DNA of 64,000 nucleotides, taken from the NCBI RefSeq assembly GCF_002943425.1, contig NZ_PTRA01000003.1, positions 124,001 through 188,000 on the forward strand. The letters are read 5' to 3'. Each line of letters opens with the position of its first letter. Positions within the stretch are counted from its first letter, which is position 1. Shown here piece after piece: positions 25,801-33,300 of this stretch. Below the pieces are notes generated by a model. It did not search any database. It saw only the letters and a list, made by a program, of their open reading frames with translations, and was not told the origin of the DNA. The translations under genes were made by a program, and so were the position numbers. Source of the stretch: Siphonobacter curvatus. GTDB lineage: Bacteria; Bacteroidota; Bacteroidia; Cytophagales; Spirosomataceae.

Positions 25801-25904
25801 GAGCCAGTAATGTATTGAATAAAGCCTATACGACGGCCTGGGGCAACCCGCAGATTGGCGGTATGTATTACGTAAGTCTGAATTTTGATGAACTCCTTCA
25901 CTGA
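22884..25904 (+). CDS. TonB-dependent receptor with CarboxypepD-regulatory-like N-terminal domain
   Basis: 1006 residues. After a signal peptide (cut near AYSQ) comes a CarboxypepD_reg-like domain (LTGKVTDAATQQPLAGVSIS, about 26-105), then a plug beginning VVVSASRVEENVLQSPVSIE, with NTRGFAGNGNTR, and a 22-strand barrel ending in YVSLNFDELLH. The N-terminal domain is common in Bacteroidetes SusC-like receptors, but no SusD partner is encoded nearby, so the substrate is likely a siderophore, vitamin or peptide rather than a SusCD glycan; this is inferred from context. An Ala/Gln-rich insert (ALAAGQTPQAAYAAAQGAVS, about residues 535-560) is unusual. Confidence 0.93.
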   Translation: MNRTCILFWIVLLGLGSLAAYSQTSLTGKVTDAATQQPLAGVSISLVGTVTGTITDAKGNFTLNTSTTPPLQLRISSVGYATQVLDVSANQTHLTITLHEQAYLGEEVVVSASRVEENVLQSPVSIEKMDIRSIQSTPAASFYDALRNLKGVDVATQSLTFTSVNTRGFAGNGNTRVVQMVDGMDNQAPGLNFAVGNIVGISELDLESVELLPGAASALYGPNATNGLLLMNSKSPFQYQGLSAYVKGGVMHASNRSEATTPFYDASIRFAKAFNNKVAFKLNVSYLAAKDWQATDTRDQSFGLAADNPLYPGFDRIPATNPNYNGVNVYGDENSSNVSLASFRPVFAQFMQLPAAQLNAIDPRLTQIVNGIKAISAGTGLPASTIINGILLPDQLVARTGYTERDLVDYRTKSLKVSGALHYRLSDKVEAIVQANWGLGTTVYTSSDRYYIKDFTLGQYKLELKGDHFFVRAYTTQERSGDAYASGILASYINEAWKPSLNSAALASSWYPQYAFTYGGGALQLFNQALQAALAAGQTPQAAYAAAQGAVSANAGLLNGLARSAADAGRLQPGTAEFNAVADRVKGNPIPQGARFLDRTNLYHAEGMYNFKKLLDPKIAEVLVGGNYRVYDLNSGGTLFLQKPGGGEYNIKEWGGYVQAVRSFADVFKLTGSIRYDKNENFKGQWSPRLSGVLTLAKTHNIRASYQTGFRIPTTQNQYISLASPVSLLLGGLQVVRDAYNLNSYADQLYAYDDTYLSNTSDRSKWNKIRLTEFKPERVLTYEIGYKGLIAEKLLIDAYYYHSVFQNYIGGLVFINPDNPKTLGTGGPLTVSSPYNYEKNIRYQGFGLGLDYLLPKGFIISGNVSNTTLNTGGVGLFDGKRNRNVLDDGFKVGFNTPKYRYNASVAKRISARSNWGFAVTYRYQDAFNWMELLLPARARTTENHPQVLIPAYGTLDAQVSLKIPSVKSILKVGASNVLNKAYTTAWGNPQIGGMYYVSLNFDELLH

Positions 25905-25943
25905 TACCGAAGACCGTTCAACTTAAACTCGAGTGAAAGATTG

Positions 25944-25980
25944 AGCCCGGCGTTTCCGTAAGAAAACGCCGGGCTTTTTT
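25944..25980. terminator. Bidirectional terminator overlapping the merR stop codon
   Basis: AGCCCGGCGTTT / AAACGCCGGGCT stem followed by T6, between the receptor and the convergent regulator. Confidence 0.92.
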
Positions 25981-26866
25981 AATGATCGGCCAGTTGGATG
26001 AGCTCCTGAATGTCGCGGATAAATCGAATATTGGCCGGAACCAGAATGGGCCCGTGCGAGTGCTGATTACAGAGAATCAAAATCGTGGCTCGAGGAAAGG
26101 CTGCCGAAAATTTGTCCAGATACGCCTGAAATTCCTCGTAACCCGGCGGAATGGATTTAAAAATAGTGAGTAGATAATCGGGACTGTGCACATTGTACAC
26201 AAAACCCAACTCTTCAAAAGGCAAACTTTGACCCAGGTAAACGACCTTGTGGTGCCGTGAGCGGATGATGTAATCGGCAAAAAGTAGAATTAGCTCCTGA
26301 AGTTCACCTTCTGGCAAAAAGAGTAAAAATTTTCGGGCTCCTTCGCGTTGTTTGTTCAGTTGACCATCAATGGCCACGATAATTTTTTGCCGAATTAGAT
26401 TAACGATAAAATGCTCCTGAGCAGGACCAATGCTGCTCGTCATCCAAAGCGTACTAATCCGGCTAAGAAAGGGATAAATGATGTTGATAATGAGGCTTTC
26501 GAAGCCAAATCGCAGGATATTGGTATTGATGATTTTTTCGAACTGGTCTTCGTCCAGATCGAGCATCGAAAGCGTAAGGGCGTGAATCTGATCGGGATAA
26601 GCCAGCTGACGTTCGGAAATGTCCATCACTTTCTGGTGGATGGCCTCCGTGGTCATCTTTGCTATTTCTGAAATTTTGTAACCGTGATCTTTGAGCTGGG
26701 CGATGTTCAACACCAGTTTTAAATCCTGTTCTGCATAGGTCCGAATGTTAGTATCGGTTCGTTTGGGTTGAATAATAGCGTAGCGTTGTTCCCAGATTCG
26801 TAGCGTATGGGCCTTGATTCCGGATAACTGCTCAAGGTCTTTAATCGAGTAACTGCTCATGGCCAT
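25979..26866 (-). CDS. MerR-family regulator with CarH/LitR-like C-terminal domain lacking the cobalamin His
   Basis: 295 residues (the start may be the second ATG, 26860). The N-terminal winged helix is YSIKDLEQLSGIKAHTLRIW, followed by a helical bundle and a Rossmann-like domain. The cap motif W-x9-EH of CarH is intact (WMTSSIGPAQEH), but where family members have E-x-H-x-x-G this one reads EGELQELI, so the His that ligates cobalt is missing. The later YLGQSLPFEELG is kept. CarH-type proteins repress carotenoid genes in the dark using adenosylcobalamin. A CruF-like gene lies next on the same strand, so a carotenoid role is likely, with a changed signal. Confidence 0.85.
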   Translation of the reverse strand: MAMSSYSIKDLEQLSGIKAHTLRIWEQRYAIIQPKRTDTNIRTYAEQDLKLVLNIAQLKDHGYKISEIAKMTTEAIHQKVMDISERQLAYPDQIHALTLSMLDLDEDQFEKIINTNILRFGFESLIINIIYPFLSRISTLWMTSSIGPAQEHFIVNLIRQKIIVAIDGQLNKQREGARKFLLFLPEGELQELILLFADYIIRSRHHKVVYLGQSLPFEELGFVYNVHSPDYLLTIFKSIPPGYEEFQAYLDKFSAAFPRATILILCNQHSHGPILVPANIRFIRDIQELIQLADH

Positions 26867-26958
26867 GTACCTCAGAAAGCTGGAACTTTACAAACAGAGC
26901 ATAAAACGTAAGTACCGACGATGCCTTCGGAGCGATTAATGCGAGTAAGGATTGATTG

Positions 26959-26976
26959 GTGAACGTGAACGTGAAC
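26959..26976. repeat. Three tandem GTGAAC hexamers upstream of the regulator gene
   Basis: GTGAAC occurs three times in a row, 93-110 bp before the regulator's ATG. It may be an operator or chance; too short to decide. Confidence 0.3.
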
Positions 26977-27095
26977 GATAATGTTTGCAAGAGCTCTTCG
27001 TTAGCGGAGATTGAGCTTGCTAATTAAAAACCTCAGGGTTCTTAGAATTGTTTTAAATTTTAATAACTAATTGATTATTAAATATTTGTAGAAAA

Positions 27096-27755
27096 TTATT
27101 GAAGAAGTAGCAGCAGACGGTGCGTGGCAAAGAAGAGAACCTGAAGCACAAAAAGGTAAGCCGCCAGGCGGTTCATTTTGGGAAAGCGAACGAACTCAAA
27201 AAGCAGGCAAAACACCCAGGCTACCAGAGCCCAGGCCAGGAAGTTCTGGAGCGGAATCTGTTCGTTTTTCCAGTGCCAGAAATCAAACCGAATGGCTACG
27301 GGCTCTAGTAGCACATCCAGAAAAACCATGCAGGCTGCCGCCAAGGTGGCCCGTACAGCCCTAGGCAAGGGCCGTTCCTGCCATAGCATACCCGCTCCGA
27401 TGGTTAGAACCAGCCAGTTGAGGCCAATGGTTAAGGGTACTTCGAATACTTTCAAACCCAGCGTAGCTCCGTACCAGTATTCGCCGAAAATCACGCCCGT
27501 ATGTACGCCTGCTACTTCCACGCCGTATCCCATCAAAAAGATGGACAGACAGAAAAGCCAGAACGAACGGGTAGGCGATTCCTGAAAAAGCAATAACAAC
27601 ACGCCGGTAGTAATCAAGTGAAAAGGAACCAGCAACCGGAATACATCTTCGCTAGCAGACATGTGAAGACCAACCAAACCAGTGATGTACATCAAAGCCA
27701 GGATCAGCCGAATGATGGGCTCATAAGAATGCAGGCGGGCAAGCAAGGTTTTCAT
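27096..27755 (-). CDS. cruF: Carotenoid biosynthesis protein, CruF-like membrane hydratase
   Basis: 219 residues from ATG 27755. The open frame runs on into the tRNA-His gene, so the longer start is false. Seven or so hydrophobic helices are seen, e.g. IRLILALMYITGLVGLHMSA, GVEVAGVHTGVIFGEYWYGA and VPLTIGLNWLVLTIGAGML; the charged motif AACMVFLDVLLEPVAIRFDF matches the CruF/DUF422 family. CruF-type enzymes hydrate the psi end of C40 carotenoids at C-1',2'. It follows the MerR-type regulator gene, agreeing with pigment control. Confidence 0.8.
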   Translation of the reverse strand: MKTLLARLHSYEPIIRLILALMYITGLVGLHMSASEDVFRLLVPFHLITTGVLLLLFQESPTRSFWLFCLSIFLMGYGVEVAGVHTGVIFGEYWYGATLGLKVFEVPLTIGLNWLVLTIGAGMLWQERPLPRAVRATLAAACMVFLDVLLEPVAIRFDFWHWKNEQIPLQNFLAWALVAWVFCLLFEFVRFPKMNRLAAYLFVLQVLFFATHRLLLLLQ

Positions 27756-27775
27756 AGAAGAAGGCGGTAGCAATA

Positions 27776-27808
27776 AAAAAACCTGACAAGTTAAACTTAT
27801 CAGGTTTG
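27776..27808 (-). terminator. Terminator of the tRNA-His transcript
   Basis: On the minus strand AAACCTGATAAG / CTTGTCAGGTTT with loop TTTAA, then T7. It separates the tRNA from the CruF gene. Confidence 0.8.
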
Positions 27809-27815
27809 ACAGGAG

Positions 27816-27890
27816 GGAGAAAGACGGGGTTCGAACCCGCGACCCCCAGAACCACAATCTGGTGCTCTAACCAGCTGAGCTACATCCTCC
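27816..27890 (-). tRNA. tRNA-His (anticodon GTG)
   Basis: The minus strand folds as a cloverleaf: D arm GCTC-AGCTGGTTA-GAGC, anticodon stem CCAGA-TTGTGGT-TCTGG with anticodon GTG, and T arm GCGGG-TTCGAAC-CCCGT. The extra 5' G (position -1) typical of tRNA-His pairs with the discriminator C. The acceptor stem has one G-U and one U-U pair. CCA is not encoded. Confidence 0.95.
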
Positions 27891-27901
27891 GTTTCGAGCT
27901 A

Positions 27902-27933
27902 CAAATATAGCATATTCAAAAACTAAAAAGCAA
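27902..27933 (-). promoter_or_regulatory. Promoter of tRNA-His
   Basis: On the minus strand TTG, 21 nt, then TATATTTG, ending 12 nt before the tRNA 5' end. Confidence 0.55.
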
Positions 27934-27946
27934 GTACTTGCGGTAG

Positions 27947-27990
27947 AGGGACGGAAGAAAAAATTTGGAATTCTTCCTTCTTCCGTCCCT
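27947..27990 (-). terminator. Terminator of sodA
   Basis: AGGGACGGAAGAA / TTCTTCCGTCCCT perfect arms with an 18-nt loop; T-rich tail on the minus strand. Confidence 0.85.
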
Positions 27991-27998
27991 GTATCGAC

Positions 27999-28607
27999 TT
28001 ATTTCGCTGATTGATAGTTAGTTTCAGCAACATCCCAGCTTACTACATTCCAGAAGGCATCGATGTAATCCGGGCGTTTATTTTGGTACTTCAGGTAATA
28101 GGCGTGTTCCCAAACGTCCAAACCGATGATGGATTTGCCTTTTTTCTCGGCTACGTCCATCAGTGGGTTATCCTGATTAGGCGTTGAAGTCACGGCGAGT
28201 TCGCCGTCTTCACCCACGATTAACCAAGCCCAGCCAGAGCCAAAACGACCCGTAGCGGCTTTTTTAAATTCTTCTTTCAAGGCATCAAAAGAGCCAAATT
28301 TGGCATCAATGGCCTTCGCTAAATCACCCTTGGGGCTACCGCCGCCGCTGGGAGAAAGAATATTCCAGAAAAATGTATGATTCCAGTGACCACCGCCATT
28401 GTTCCGTACAGCGGGCGATAACTGACCTACGTTCTTGAGAAGATCTTCCAGTGTTTTTCCTTCGAGTTCAGTACCGGCAACGGCATTGTTGAGGTTGGTA
28501 ACGTACGTCTGGTGGTGACGATCATGGTGAATCGTCATGGTTTGAGCATCGAAGTGGGGCTCTAACGCGTCTGCCGCATAGGGAAGAGGAGCAAGTTCAA
28601 AAGCCAT
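27999..28607 (-). CDS. sodA: Superoxide dismutase, Fe/Mn type
   Basis: 202 residues. The metal ligands lie in [12 protein letters not shown] (His), [12 protein letters not shown] (His) and [15 protein letters not shown] (Asp and His). GGGHWNH is the family core, and metal choice between Mn and Fe cannot be read safely. No signal peptide, so cytoplasmic; it removes superoxide. It is followed by its own terminator. Confidence 0.96.
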   Translation of the reverse strand: MAFELAPLPYAADALEPHFDAQTMTIHHDRHHQTYVTNLNNAVAGTELEGKTLEDLLKNVGQLSPAVRNNGGGHWNHTFFWNILSPSGGGSPKGDLAKAIDAKFGSFDALKEEFKKAATGRFGSGWAWLIVGEDGELAVTSTPNQDNPLMDVAEKKGKSIIGLDVWEHAYYLKYQNKRPDYIDAFWNVVSWDVAETNYQSAK

Positions 28608-28714
28608 AGCTGGTTGAAAATTAGGATTGAAAATAGGAATAAATGTCTATTCGTTTTAAAAAGGCATTCCAAGGGTTAAAGAGTTCCAGGGCTATCGGAA
28701 TTTTACAGGAACCG

Positions 28715-29155
28715 CTAAAACTGACGTAGTTTACGGAAAAACTCGACGAGCTGGGCTTCGGTTTCTTCCCGCAAAATACCGCTGGTAACGCGGGTTTTGG
28801 GATGCAGCAAAGAACCGGCTTTCGAATAGCCTCTTTTTTCATCGGCTGCTCCGTACACCAGTCTTCCCAATTGAGCCCAGTACAAGGCTCCGGCACACAT
28901 CACGCAGGGTTCGAGGGTTACGTACAGCGTGCAGTCGCGGAGAAACTTCGATCCCAGATGTTGCGTAGCGGCCGTTAATGCCAGAATTTCCGCATGAGCC
29001 GTCACATCTTTCAGGCGTTCCGTCTGGTTACTGCCTTTTCCAATAATACGACGGTTAGAAACGACTACGGCCCCCACTGGAATTTCACCGGCGTCAGCCG
29101 CCTCTTGAGCTAGCTGCATGGCTACCGCCATGAAATATTCATCACTTAAAGCCAC
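28715..29155 (-). CDS. tadA: tRNA-specific adenosine deaminase TadA-like nucleoside deaminase
   Basis: 146 residues. The zinc site is HAEILAL (His and catalytic Glu) with PCVMCAGALYWAQLGRLVYG (two Cys). The tail GGILREE- and FFRKLRQF-like ending resembles TadA, which makes inosine at position 34 of tRNA-Arg(ACG). A guanine-deaminase-like role is a lesser alternative. It lies between a lipoprotein gene and sodA on one strand. Confidence 0.9.
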   Translation of the reverse strand: MALSDEYFMAVAMQLAQEAADAGEIPVGAVVVSNRRIIGKGSNQTERLKDVTAHAEILALTAATQHLGSKFLRDCTLYVTLEPCVMCAGALYWAQLGRLVYGAADEKRGYSKAGSLLHPKTRVTSGILREETEAQLVEFFRKLRQF

Positions 29156-29167
29156 AGAAGAGCGTTT

Positions 29168-30055
29168 TTATTTGCGGGGATAAAAGTACAAATGAGCCCG
29201 AATATTATTCCGATCTTCACTCAGGGTATAGTAGCCGGAGCGGTCCGTAGCAAAAGCGATTGCTTCGCCCTGGGGTTCGGGAAAATAGGGCATCACCCGG
29301 GCCGAACGCTGCATGGTTTGAGCGATACTTTCACCCGCGTTTCGTTTCCAATAGTACACGGTGAGATAATCTTTCATAAGGATTTCCTGACCATCGGGCG
29401 AAATATCAGCGGCGGTAATGGTACTTTGGGAAAGGCTGGCGACGGTTTCCGCCGTAATCACTTCCGTGGTTGATTGCGGGTAAGGCAGACGGTACAAGTG
29501 AGTACCCGAAGAAACCTTGGAGATGATGTAAATATCCAGCGTTTGAGGATCCACCATCAGGGCTTCCGCGTCCCACTGACCATCGGGATAGCGATAGGTA
29601 ATGCGTTCAACGTTGGATACGGAAACGTTTCCCGACAATGTTGCCGGATTTGGCTCCGGGAAACGGTAAATGGCATGGGTGGAATACTGGTTGAGGTTAT
29701 CGCCCGTATCGCCTACATAGAGCGTGGGGACTCCATCCCGAACGGCCGCGGCCATATCTTCCCAGTCGAGATTGGTGGCATTTTCTACCGTGACGGTGGC
29801 TTTCCACTGGGCATTGGTCGCATCCAGTAGAAAAATGCGGTTGGGGTCACCGGAATCGTTGTGCGTCCAGATAAAATTGGGCTGGTGCCGACTGACCGCA
29901 AGGCCCGAAGCTTCGTATATATCAGCATTATTGAGCACCCCCCGACTCACCGCTGAGCCGAAAGAAGTGTTTTCCGAAGGCCCCGGAAACAGCTGATCAC
30001 AAGCGGTAAAACCGACGAGTAAGCCTAAAAAAATAATCAATCGATAAGAAGTCAT
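29168..30055 (-). CDS. Lipoprotein with beta-propeller-like repeats
   Basis: 295 residues from ATG 30055 (MTSYRLIIFLGLLVGFTAC); an upstream in-frame ATG adds 11 residues. The lipobox is VGFTAC. The mature protein shows propeller-like blades: ASGLAVSRHQPNFIWTHNDS, LYVGDTGDNLNQYSTHAIYR, DAEALMVDPQTLDIYIISKV and ITAADISPDGQEILMKDY. The family is found in Bacteroidetes but its job is not known to me; no catalytic residue is apparent. It overlaps nothing and lies 13 bp upstream of tadA. Confidence 0.75.
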   Translation of the reverse strand: MTSYRLIIFLGLLVGFTACDQLFPGPSENTSFGSAVSRGVLNNADIYEASGLAVSRHQPNFIWTHNDSGDPNRIFLLDATNAQWKATVTVENATNLDWEDMAAAVRDGVPTLYVGDTGDNLNQYSTHAIYRFPEPNPATLSGNVSVSNVERITYRYPDGQWDAEALMVDPQTLDIYIISKVSSGTHLYRLPYPQSTTEVITAETVASLSQSTITAADISPDGQEILMKDYLTVYYWKRNAGESIAQTMQRSARVMPYFPEPQGEAIAFATDRSGYYTLSEDRNNIRAHLYFYPRK

Positions 30056-30195
30056 AGCCTTGGGGTATTTTTCAAAAACTTTAACCATTATTTACAGTTA
30101 ATTCGTGTACTTAAGTGTCTATTTTTAACCAGAATAATTCCTAGCTGTTTCTAATCACCGTCTTATTTTTCAGCCTCAACGTTTCCTAAGTAATC

Positions 30196-31692
30196 ATGTT
30201 TTCTACCAAAGATTTAGAGCAAATTGAAGCCAAAGGTATTGAAGTCCAAACGGTTGAAAGCCAGATTCAATACTTCGTCAATGGATTCCCCTGGATGAAT
30301 CTAACCCGTGCCGCTACCCCTAAAGACGGCATTCTGCAATTATCGGACGAGCAAATCCAGGCCGCTCTGGATACCTACGAAACTTACGTACCTACCTTAC
30401 GGATTGTCAAATTTGTACCCGCTTCAGGAGCTGCCACACGGATGTTCAAATCCTTGTTTGGATTCCTGGAGGGCGGAAAATCGGATAAGTCAGTCGATCA
30501 GTTTTTTGAGCGGTTACCGGCGTTTGCTTTCTATGACGACTTGAAAGCAGCGCTAGCCAAAGACGGTCTTGACATCGAAACGGCGGATCAGCAAACCATT
30601 GCGGAATACTTCCTCACGGGCAAAGGTCTGGATTATGGTTCATTGCCCAAAGGATTGTTGAAATTTCACCGCTACGCCGAAGAAAATCGTACCCCGGTGG
30701 AAGAACACCTGGTCGAAGGAGCAAGCTACGCTCGTTCCAAAGGCGAAGTAGCCATTCATTTCACGGTATCGCCCGAGCATAAGGCCAAATTCAAGGAACT
30801 GATCTCGGAGAAAGCTCCCGAATACGCCGAGCGGCACAACCTGAATTTTGTTATTGATTTTTCAGAACAAAAAGCCTCTACCGATACCATTGCGGTTAAT
30901 CTGGACAATACGCCTTTTGTCGATAAGAATGGCGGCCTGTTGTTCCGTCCGGCGGGTCACGGTGCCTTGCTGGCTAACCTCAATGACGTAGAAGCGGATC
31001 TGGTATTTATCAAGAACATTGATAACGTTGTACCGGATCGCCTTAAAAATACAACCACGATTTACAAAAGGGCCATCGCCGGGACGTTACTGCAAACGCG
31101 GGAACGCATTTTCGGTTATTTAAACCGACTCGACAGTGGAGACACGAGTCAGGCGTTAATGGCGGAAATCGATGAGTTCTTACGCCGCGTCCTGTGCGTA
31201 GAGCCGGTAGAAGGTTTCTACGAATGGTCCGTTGAAAAAGTAGTAGCGTATTTCCGTACTAAACTGAACCGACCCATCCGGGTTTGCGGCATGGTACAGA
31301 ACGTAGGCGAGCCGGGCGGTGGACCTTTCTGGGCCAAAAGCTCCGATGGTACTAGCCAACTGCAAGTGGTAGAGTCCGCTCAGGTAGACATGGATGATGA
31401 GGAACAGAAGAATAAATTCCTGAAAGCGACGCACTTTAATCCGGTAGATTTGGTCTGCTCCTGGACCGATTACACGGGAAAAGCCTTTGATCTGTTGAAG
31501 TACCGCGATCCGCAAACGGGCTTTATTACGCAGAAATCCAAAGATGGCAAAGACCTGAAAGCTCAGGAATTACCCGGACTTTGGAACGGTTCCATGGCCG
31601 ATTGGAATACGCTGTTCGTAGAAGTACCCCTGATCACCTTCAATCCGGTGAAAACGGTAAACGATCTGTTGCGTGACGAACACAAAGCATAA
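30196..31692 (+). CDS. DUF4301 family protein, nucleotidyltransferase-like
   Basis: 498 residues. The N-terminal VPASGAATRMFKSLFGFLEG and the later LLFRPAGHGALLANLNDVEA with VFIKNIDNVVPDRL resemble the nucleotide and sugar sites of UDP-sugar pyrophosphorylases. A GxGxR-like G-A-A-T-R-M stretch replaces the usual GGxGTR. This suggests a nucleotide-sugar-forming enzyme, but DUF4301 has no assigned reaction, so the role is inferred. Standing alone, with its own terminator shared with ridA. Confidence 0.85.
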   Translation: MFSTKDLEQIEAKGIEVQTVESQIQYFVNGFPWMNLTRAATPKDGILQLSDEQIQAALDTYETYVPTLRIVKFVPASGAATRMFKSLFGFLEGGKSDKSVDQFFERLPAFAFYDDLKAALAKDGLDIETADQQTIAEYFLTGKGLDYGSLPKGLLKFHRYAEENRTPVEEHLVEGASYARSKGEVAIHFTVSPEHKAKFKELISEKAPEYAERHNLNFVIDFSEQKASTDTIAVNLDNTPFVDKNGGLLFRPAGHGALLANLNDVEADLVFIKNIDNVVPDRLKNTTTIYKRAIAGTLLQTRERIFGYLNRLDSGDTSQALMAEIDEFLRRVLCVEPVEGFYEWSVEKVVAYFRTKLNRPIRVCGMVQNVGEPGGGPFWAKSSDGTSQLQVVESAQVDMDDEEQKNKFLKATHFNPVDLVCSWTDYTGKAFDLLKYRDPQTGFITQKSKDGKDLKAQELPGLWNGSMADWNTLFVEVPLITFNPVKTVNDLLRDEHKA

Positions 31693-31712
31693 GTCTAAAC
31701 GGTATAGAGCAT

Positions 31713-31747
31713 AAAAAAAAGGCTGACCTCAGAGTCAGCCTTTTTTT
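31713..31747. terminator. Bidirectional terminator
   Basis: A8-GGCTGAC / GTCAGCC-T7 stem with loop CTCAGA, between DUF4301 and ridA. Confidence 0.93.
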
Positions 31748-31756
31748 GTAGAAATG

Positions 31757-32143
31757 TTATGCTACTACTGCCGTAAATTCAATTTCAATCAGATACTCCT
31801 GAGCGACCAGTTTCCGAATTTCGTACATGGCCGTTACCGGTTTAATATCTCGGAAAAACTCACCGTGAGCCCGCCCAATGTCGTCGAATTTGCTGATATC
31901 AGTCGTAAACATGCGGGTACGTACGACGTCGCTCAGACTGGCTCCGGCTTCTTCCAGAACCTTCGCAATACGCTCAATGATATTTTTGGTTTGAGCGTAC
32001 GCATCGTCGGCCCGTACGGTTTCACCATCGACAATGGCAACTGTACCGGCGACTTCAATGAGATTGCCGATTCGTACGGCCCGGCAGTAACCGACCCGAT
32101 CTTCCCAGGGTGAACCCGAGAGAATATTCTGACGTGAAGACAT
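31757..32143 (-). CDS. RidA-family protein (Rid/YjgF/UK114)
   Basis: 128 residues from ATG 32143; the longer open frame overlaps the sco gene and is not real. Family pattern: NIIERIAKVLEEAGASLSDV, VVRTRMFTTDISKFDDIG and AMYEIRKLVAQEYLIEIEFT. The conserved catalytic Arg of RidA is likely the R in VVRTRMFTT. RidA proteins deaminate reactive enamine/imine intermediates; other Rid subgroups act on other imines, so substrate is open. Last gene after sco on the minus strand, 13 bp apart. Confidence 0.88.
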   Translation of the reverse strand: MSSRQNILSGSPWEDRVGYCRAVRIGNLIEVAGTVAIVDGETVRADDAYAQTKNIIERIAKVLEEAGASLSDVVRTRMFTTDISKFDDIGRAHGEFFRDIKPVTAMYEIRKLVAQEYLIEIEFTAVVA

Positions 32144-32156
32144 GAGGGAATGAACG

Positions 32157-32801
32157 TTAGTTTTCTTTTTTGAGTAATTCAATCGCTTCGGATACTTCGC
32201 CGACCACTTCATCTTTGGTACCATCGTAAATACCCCGAATGCGTCGCTGCGGATCGACGACGATGAAGGCACCGCTGTGGAGTAATCCACCGGGTTCATC
32301 GGAATCTTCTTTAGCCGATACAAAATAGGCGTTTTGTCCGATGTCAAAAATTTCCTTGCGGTCGCCCGTCACAAAGTACCATTGTTTTTGTCCGTACACA
32401 CCCAGATCCGTCGCGTACTCTCTCAAACGTCCGACGCTGTCCCGTTTAGGATCGATGGAGTGGGAGAGAAACATGACCTGGGGATCCTCTTTAAATTTCT
32501 GATACAGCTTTCGCATTTCCATCGTCATTTTCGGACAAATGGTGGGGCAGGTGGTAAAGAAGAAATCGGCGATGTAAATCTTACCCGTAAAATTCTTTGC
32601 GGTAACCGTATCCCCGTACTGACTGGCAAAAGCAAAATCAGGAATCTGATGGTATACCGTATCGGTTATGGTTTTACCCTCGACTACGCGGGTTTGCACG
32701 CCATTGCGAGGCCCTAAAATGGGTAGACGCGACGATTCTGACTGACAGGCTAGTACTAAAGTGATGGCCAGCATCAGGCAGGCAACGGAATACATTTTCA
32801 T
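32157..32801 (-). CDS. SCO family copper chaperone-like lipoprotein
   Basis: 214 residues. The signal peptide has the lipobox LVLAC. The thioredoxin-like fold carries the copper ligands CPTIC (FFFTTCPTICPKM) and a distal His (GGLLHSGAF). SCO proteins deliver copper to the CuA centre of cytochrome c oxidase; no oxidase gene is in the window. Its neighbours are a small lipoprotein gene upstream and ridA downstream on the same strand, likely one transcript. Confidence 0.93.
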   Translation of the reverse strand: MKMYSVACLMLAITLVLACQSESSRLPILGPRNGVQTRVVEGKTITDTVYHQIPDFAFASQYGDTVTAKNFTGKIYIADFFFTTCPTICPKMTMEMRKLYQKFKEDPQVMFLSHSIDPKRDSVGRLREYATDLGVYGQKQWYFVTGDRKEIFDIGQNAYFVSAKEDSDEPGGLLHSGAFIVVDPQRRIRGIYDGTKDEVVGEVSEAIELLKKEN

Positions 32802-32838
32802 AAGAAAAACCTGGGAACCGGTTCTAGGTGAAAAGAAC

Positions 32839-33234
32839 CTACTTTTTCAAAAACGCTTTGGCGGCGGCTACGCTGCTGTTGGTTTGTTCTTCAACGGCCG
32901 TGACTTTCTTTTTTTCCGCCTCCAGATAAACCCGGCCCTGATCAGCGGATAAATCCAGTAAGGTATCTCCGTTGTAGTTGGCCATCCAGTCGTTCATGCC
33001 TTCTTCGGCCTTGGTCAGGGCCAGAATCAAACTGTCGCCTTGGGCACGCGTGGTAGTATCCTTGGCCACCTGTTGACGAATGGCTTCGCGAAGGTCTTCA
33101 ATCTGCATGTACGGACCCATGATTTTATCATGCATGCCTTCTACTTCTTTCTGAAACTTGCTTAAATCTTCGCTGGGGGGATTTTGGCAGGCCGCTAGAG
33201 ATACGCCCAGGGCCAGGAAAAGATATTTTTTCAT
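32839..33234 (-). CDS. Small helical lipoprotein
   Basis: 131 residues from ATG 33234 (MKKYLFLALGVSLAAC); an earlier start is in frame but would read through the recN terminator. The lipobox is VSLAAC. The mature part is helical with an acidic and Lys/Gln-rich pattern (LSKFQKEVEGMHDKIMGPYM, DLREAIRQQVAKD), like the viral A-type-inclusion-type lipoproteins of Bacteroidetes. Function unknown. It is co-oriented with sco, and SCO and this protein may act together. Confidence 0.7.
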   Translation of the reverse strand: MKKYLFLALGVSLAACQNPPSEDLSKFQKEVEGMHDKIMGPYMQIEDLREAIRQQVAKDTTTRAQGDSLILALTKAEEGMNDWMANYNGDTLLDLSADQGRVYLEAEKKKVTAVEEQTNSSVAAAKAFLKK

Positions 33235-33263
33235 ACGCCTGTAGTTGGGGAAAAATAAAACGA

Positions 33264-33298
33264 AAAGAGCGAGCTTATCCACTGGGTGCTCGCTCTTT
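33264..33298 (-). terminator. Terminator of recN
   Basis: AAAGAGCGAGC / GCTCGCTCTTT stem with a 13-nt loop; T-rich tail on the minus strand. Confidence 0.85.
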
Positions 33299-33300
33299 CC

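Noticed and set aside
27756-27857. Extended N-terminus of the CruF-like ORF (MWFWGSRVRTPSFS)
   Set aside because: It is the antisense reading of the tRNA-His T and anticodon arms and the following terminator, a well-known artefact; the real start is 27755.
32144-32347. Longer start of the RidA gene
   Set aside because: It would overlap the sco gene by about 190 bp and the extension is not RidA-like.
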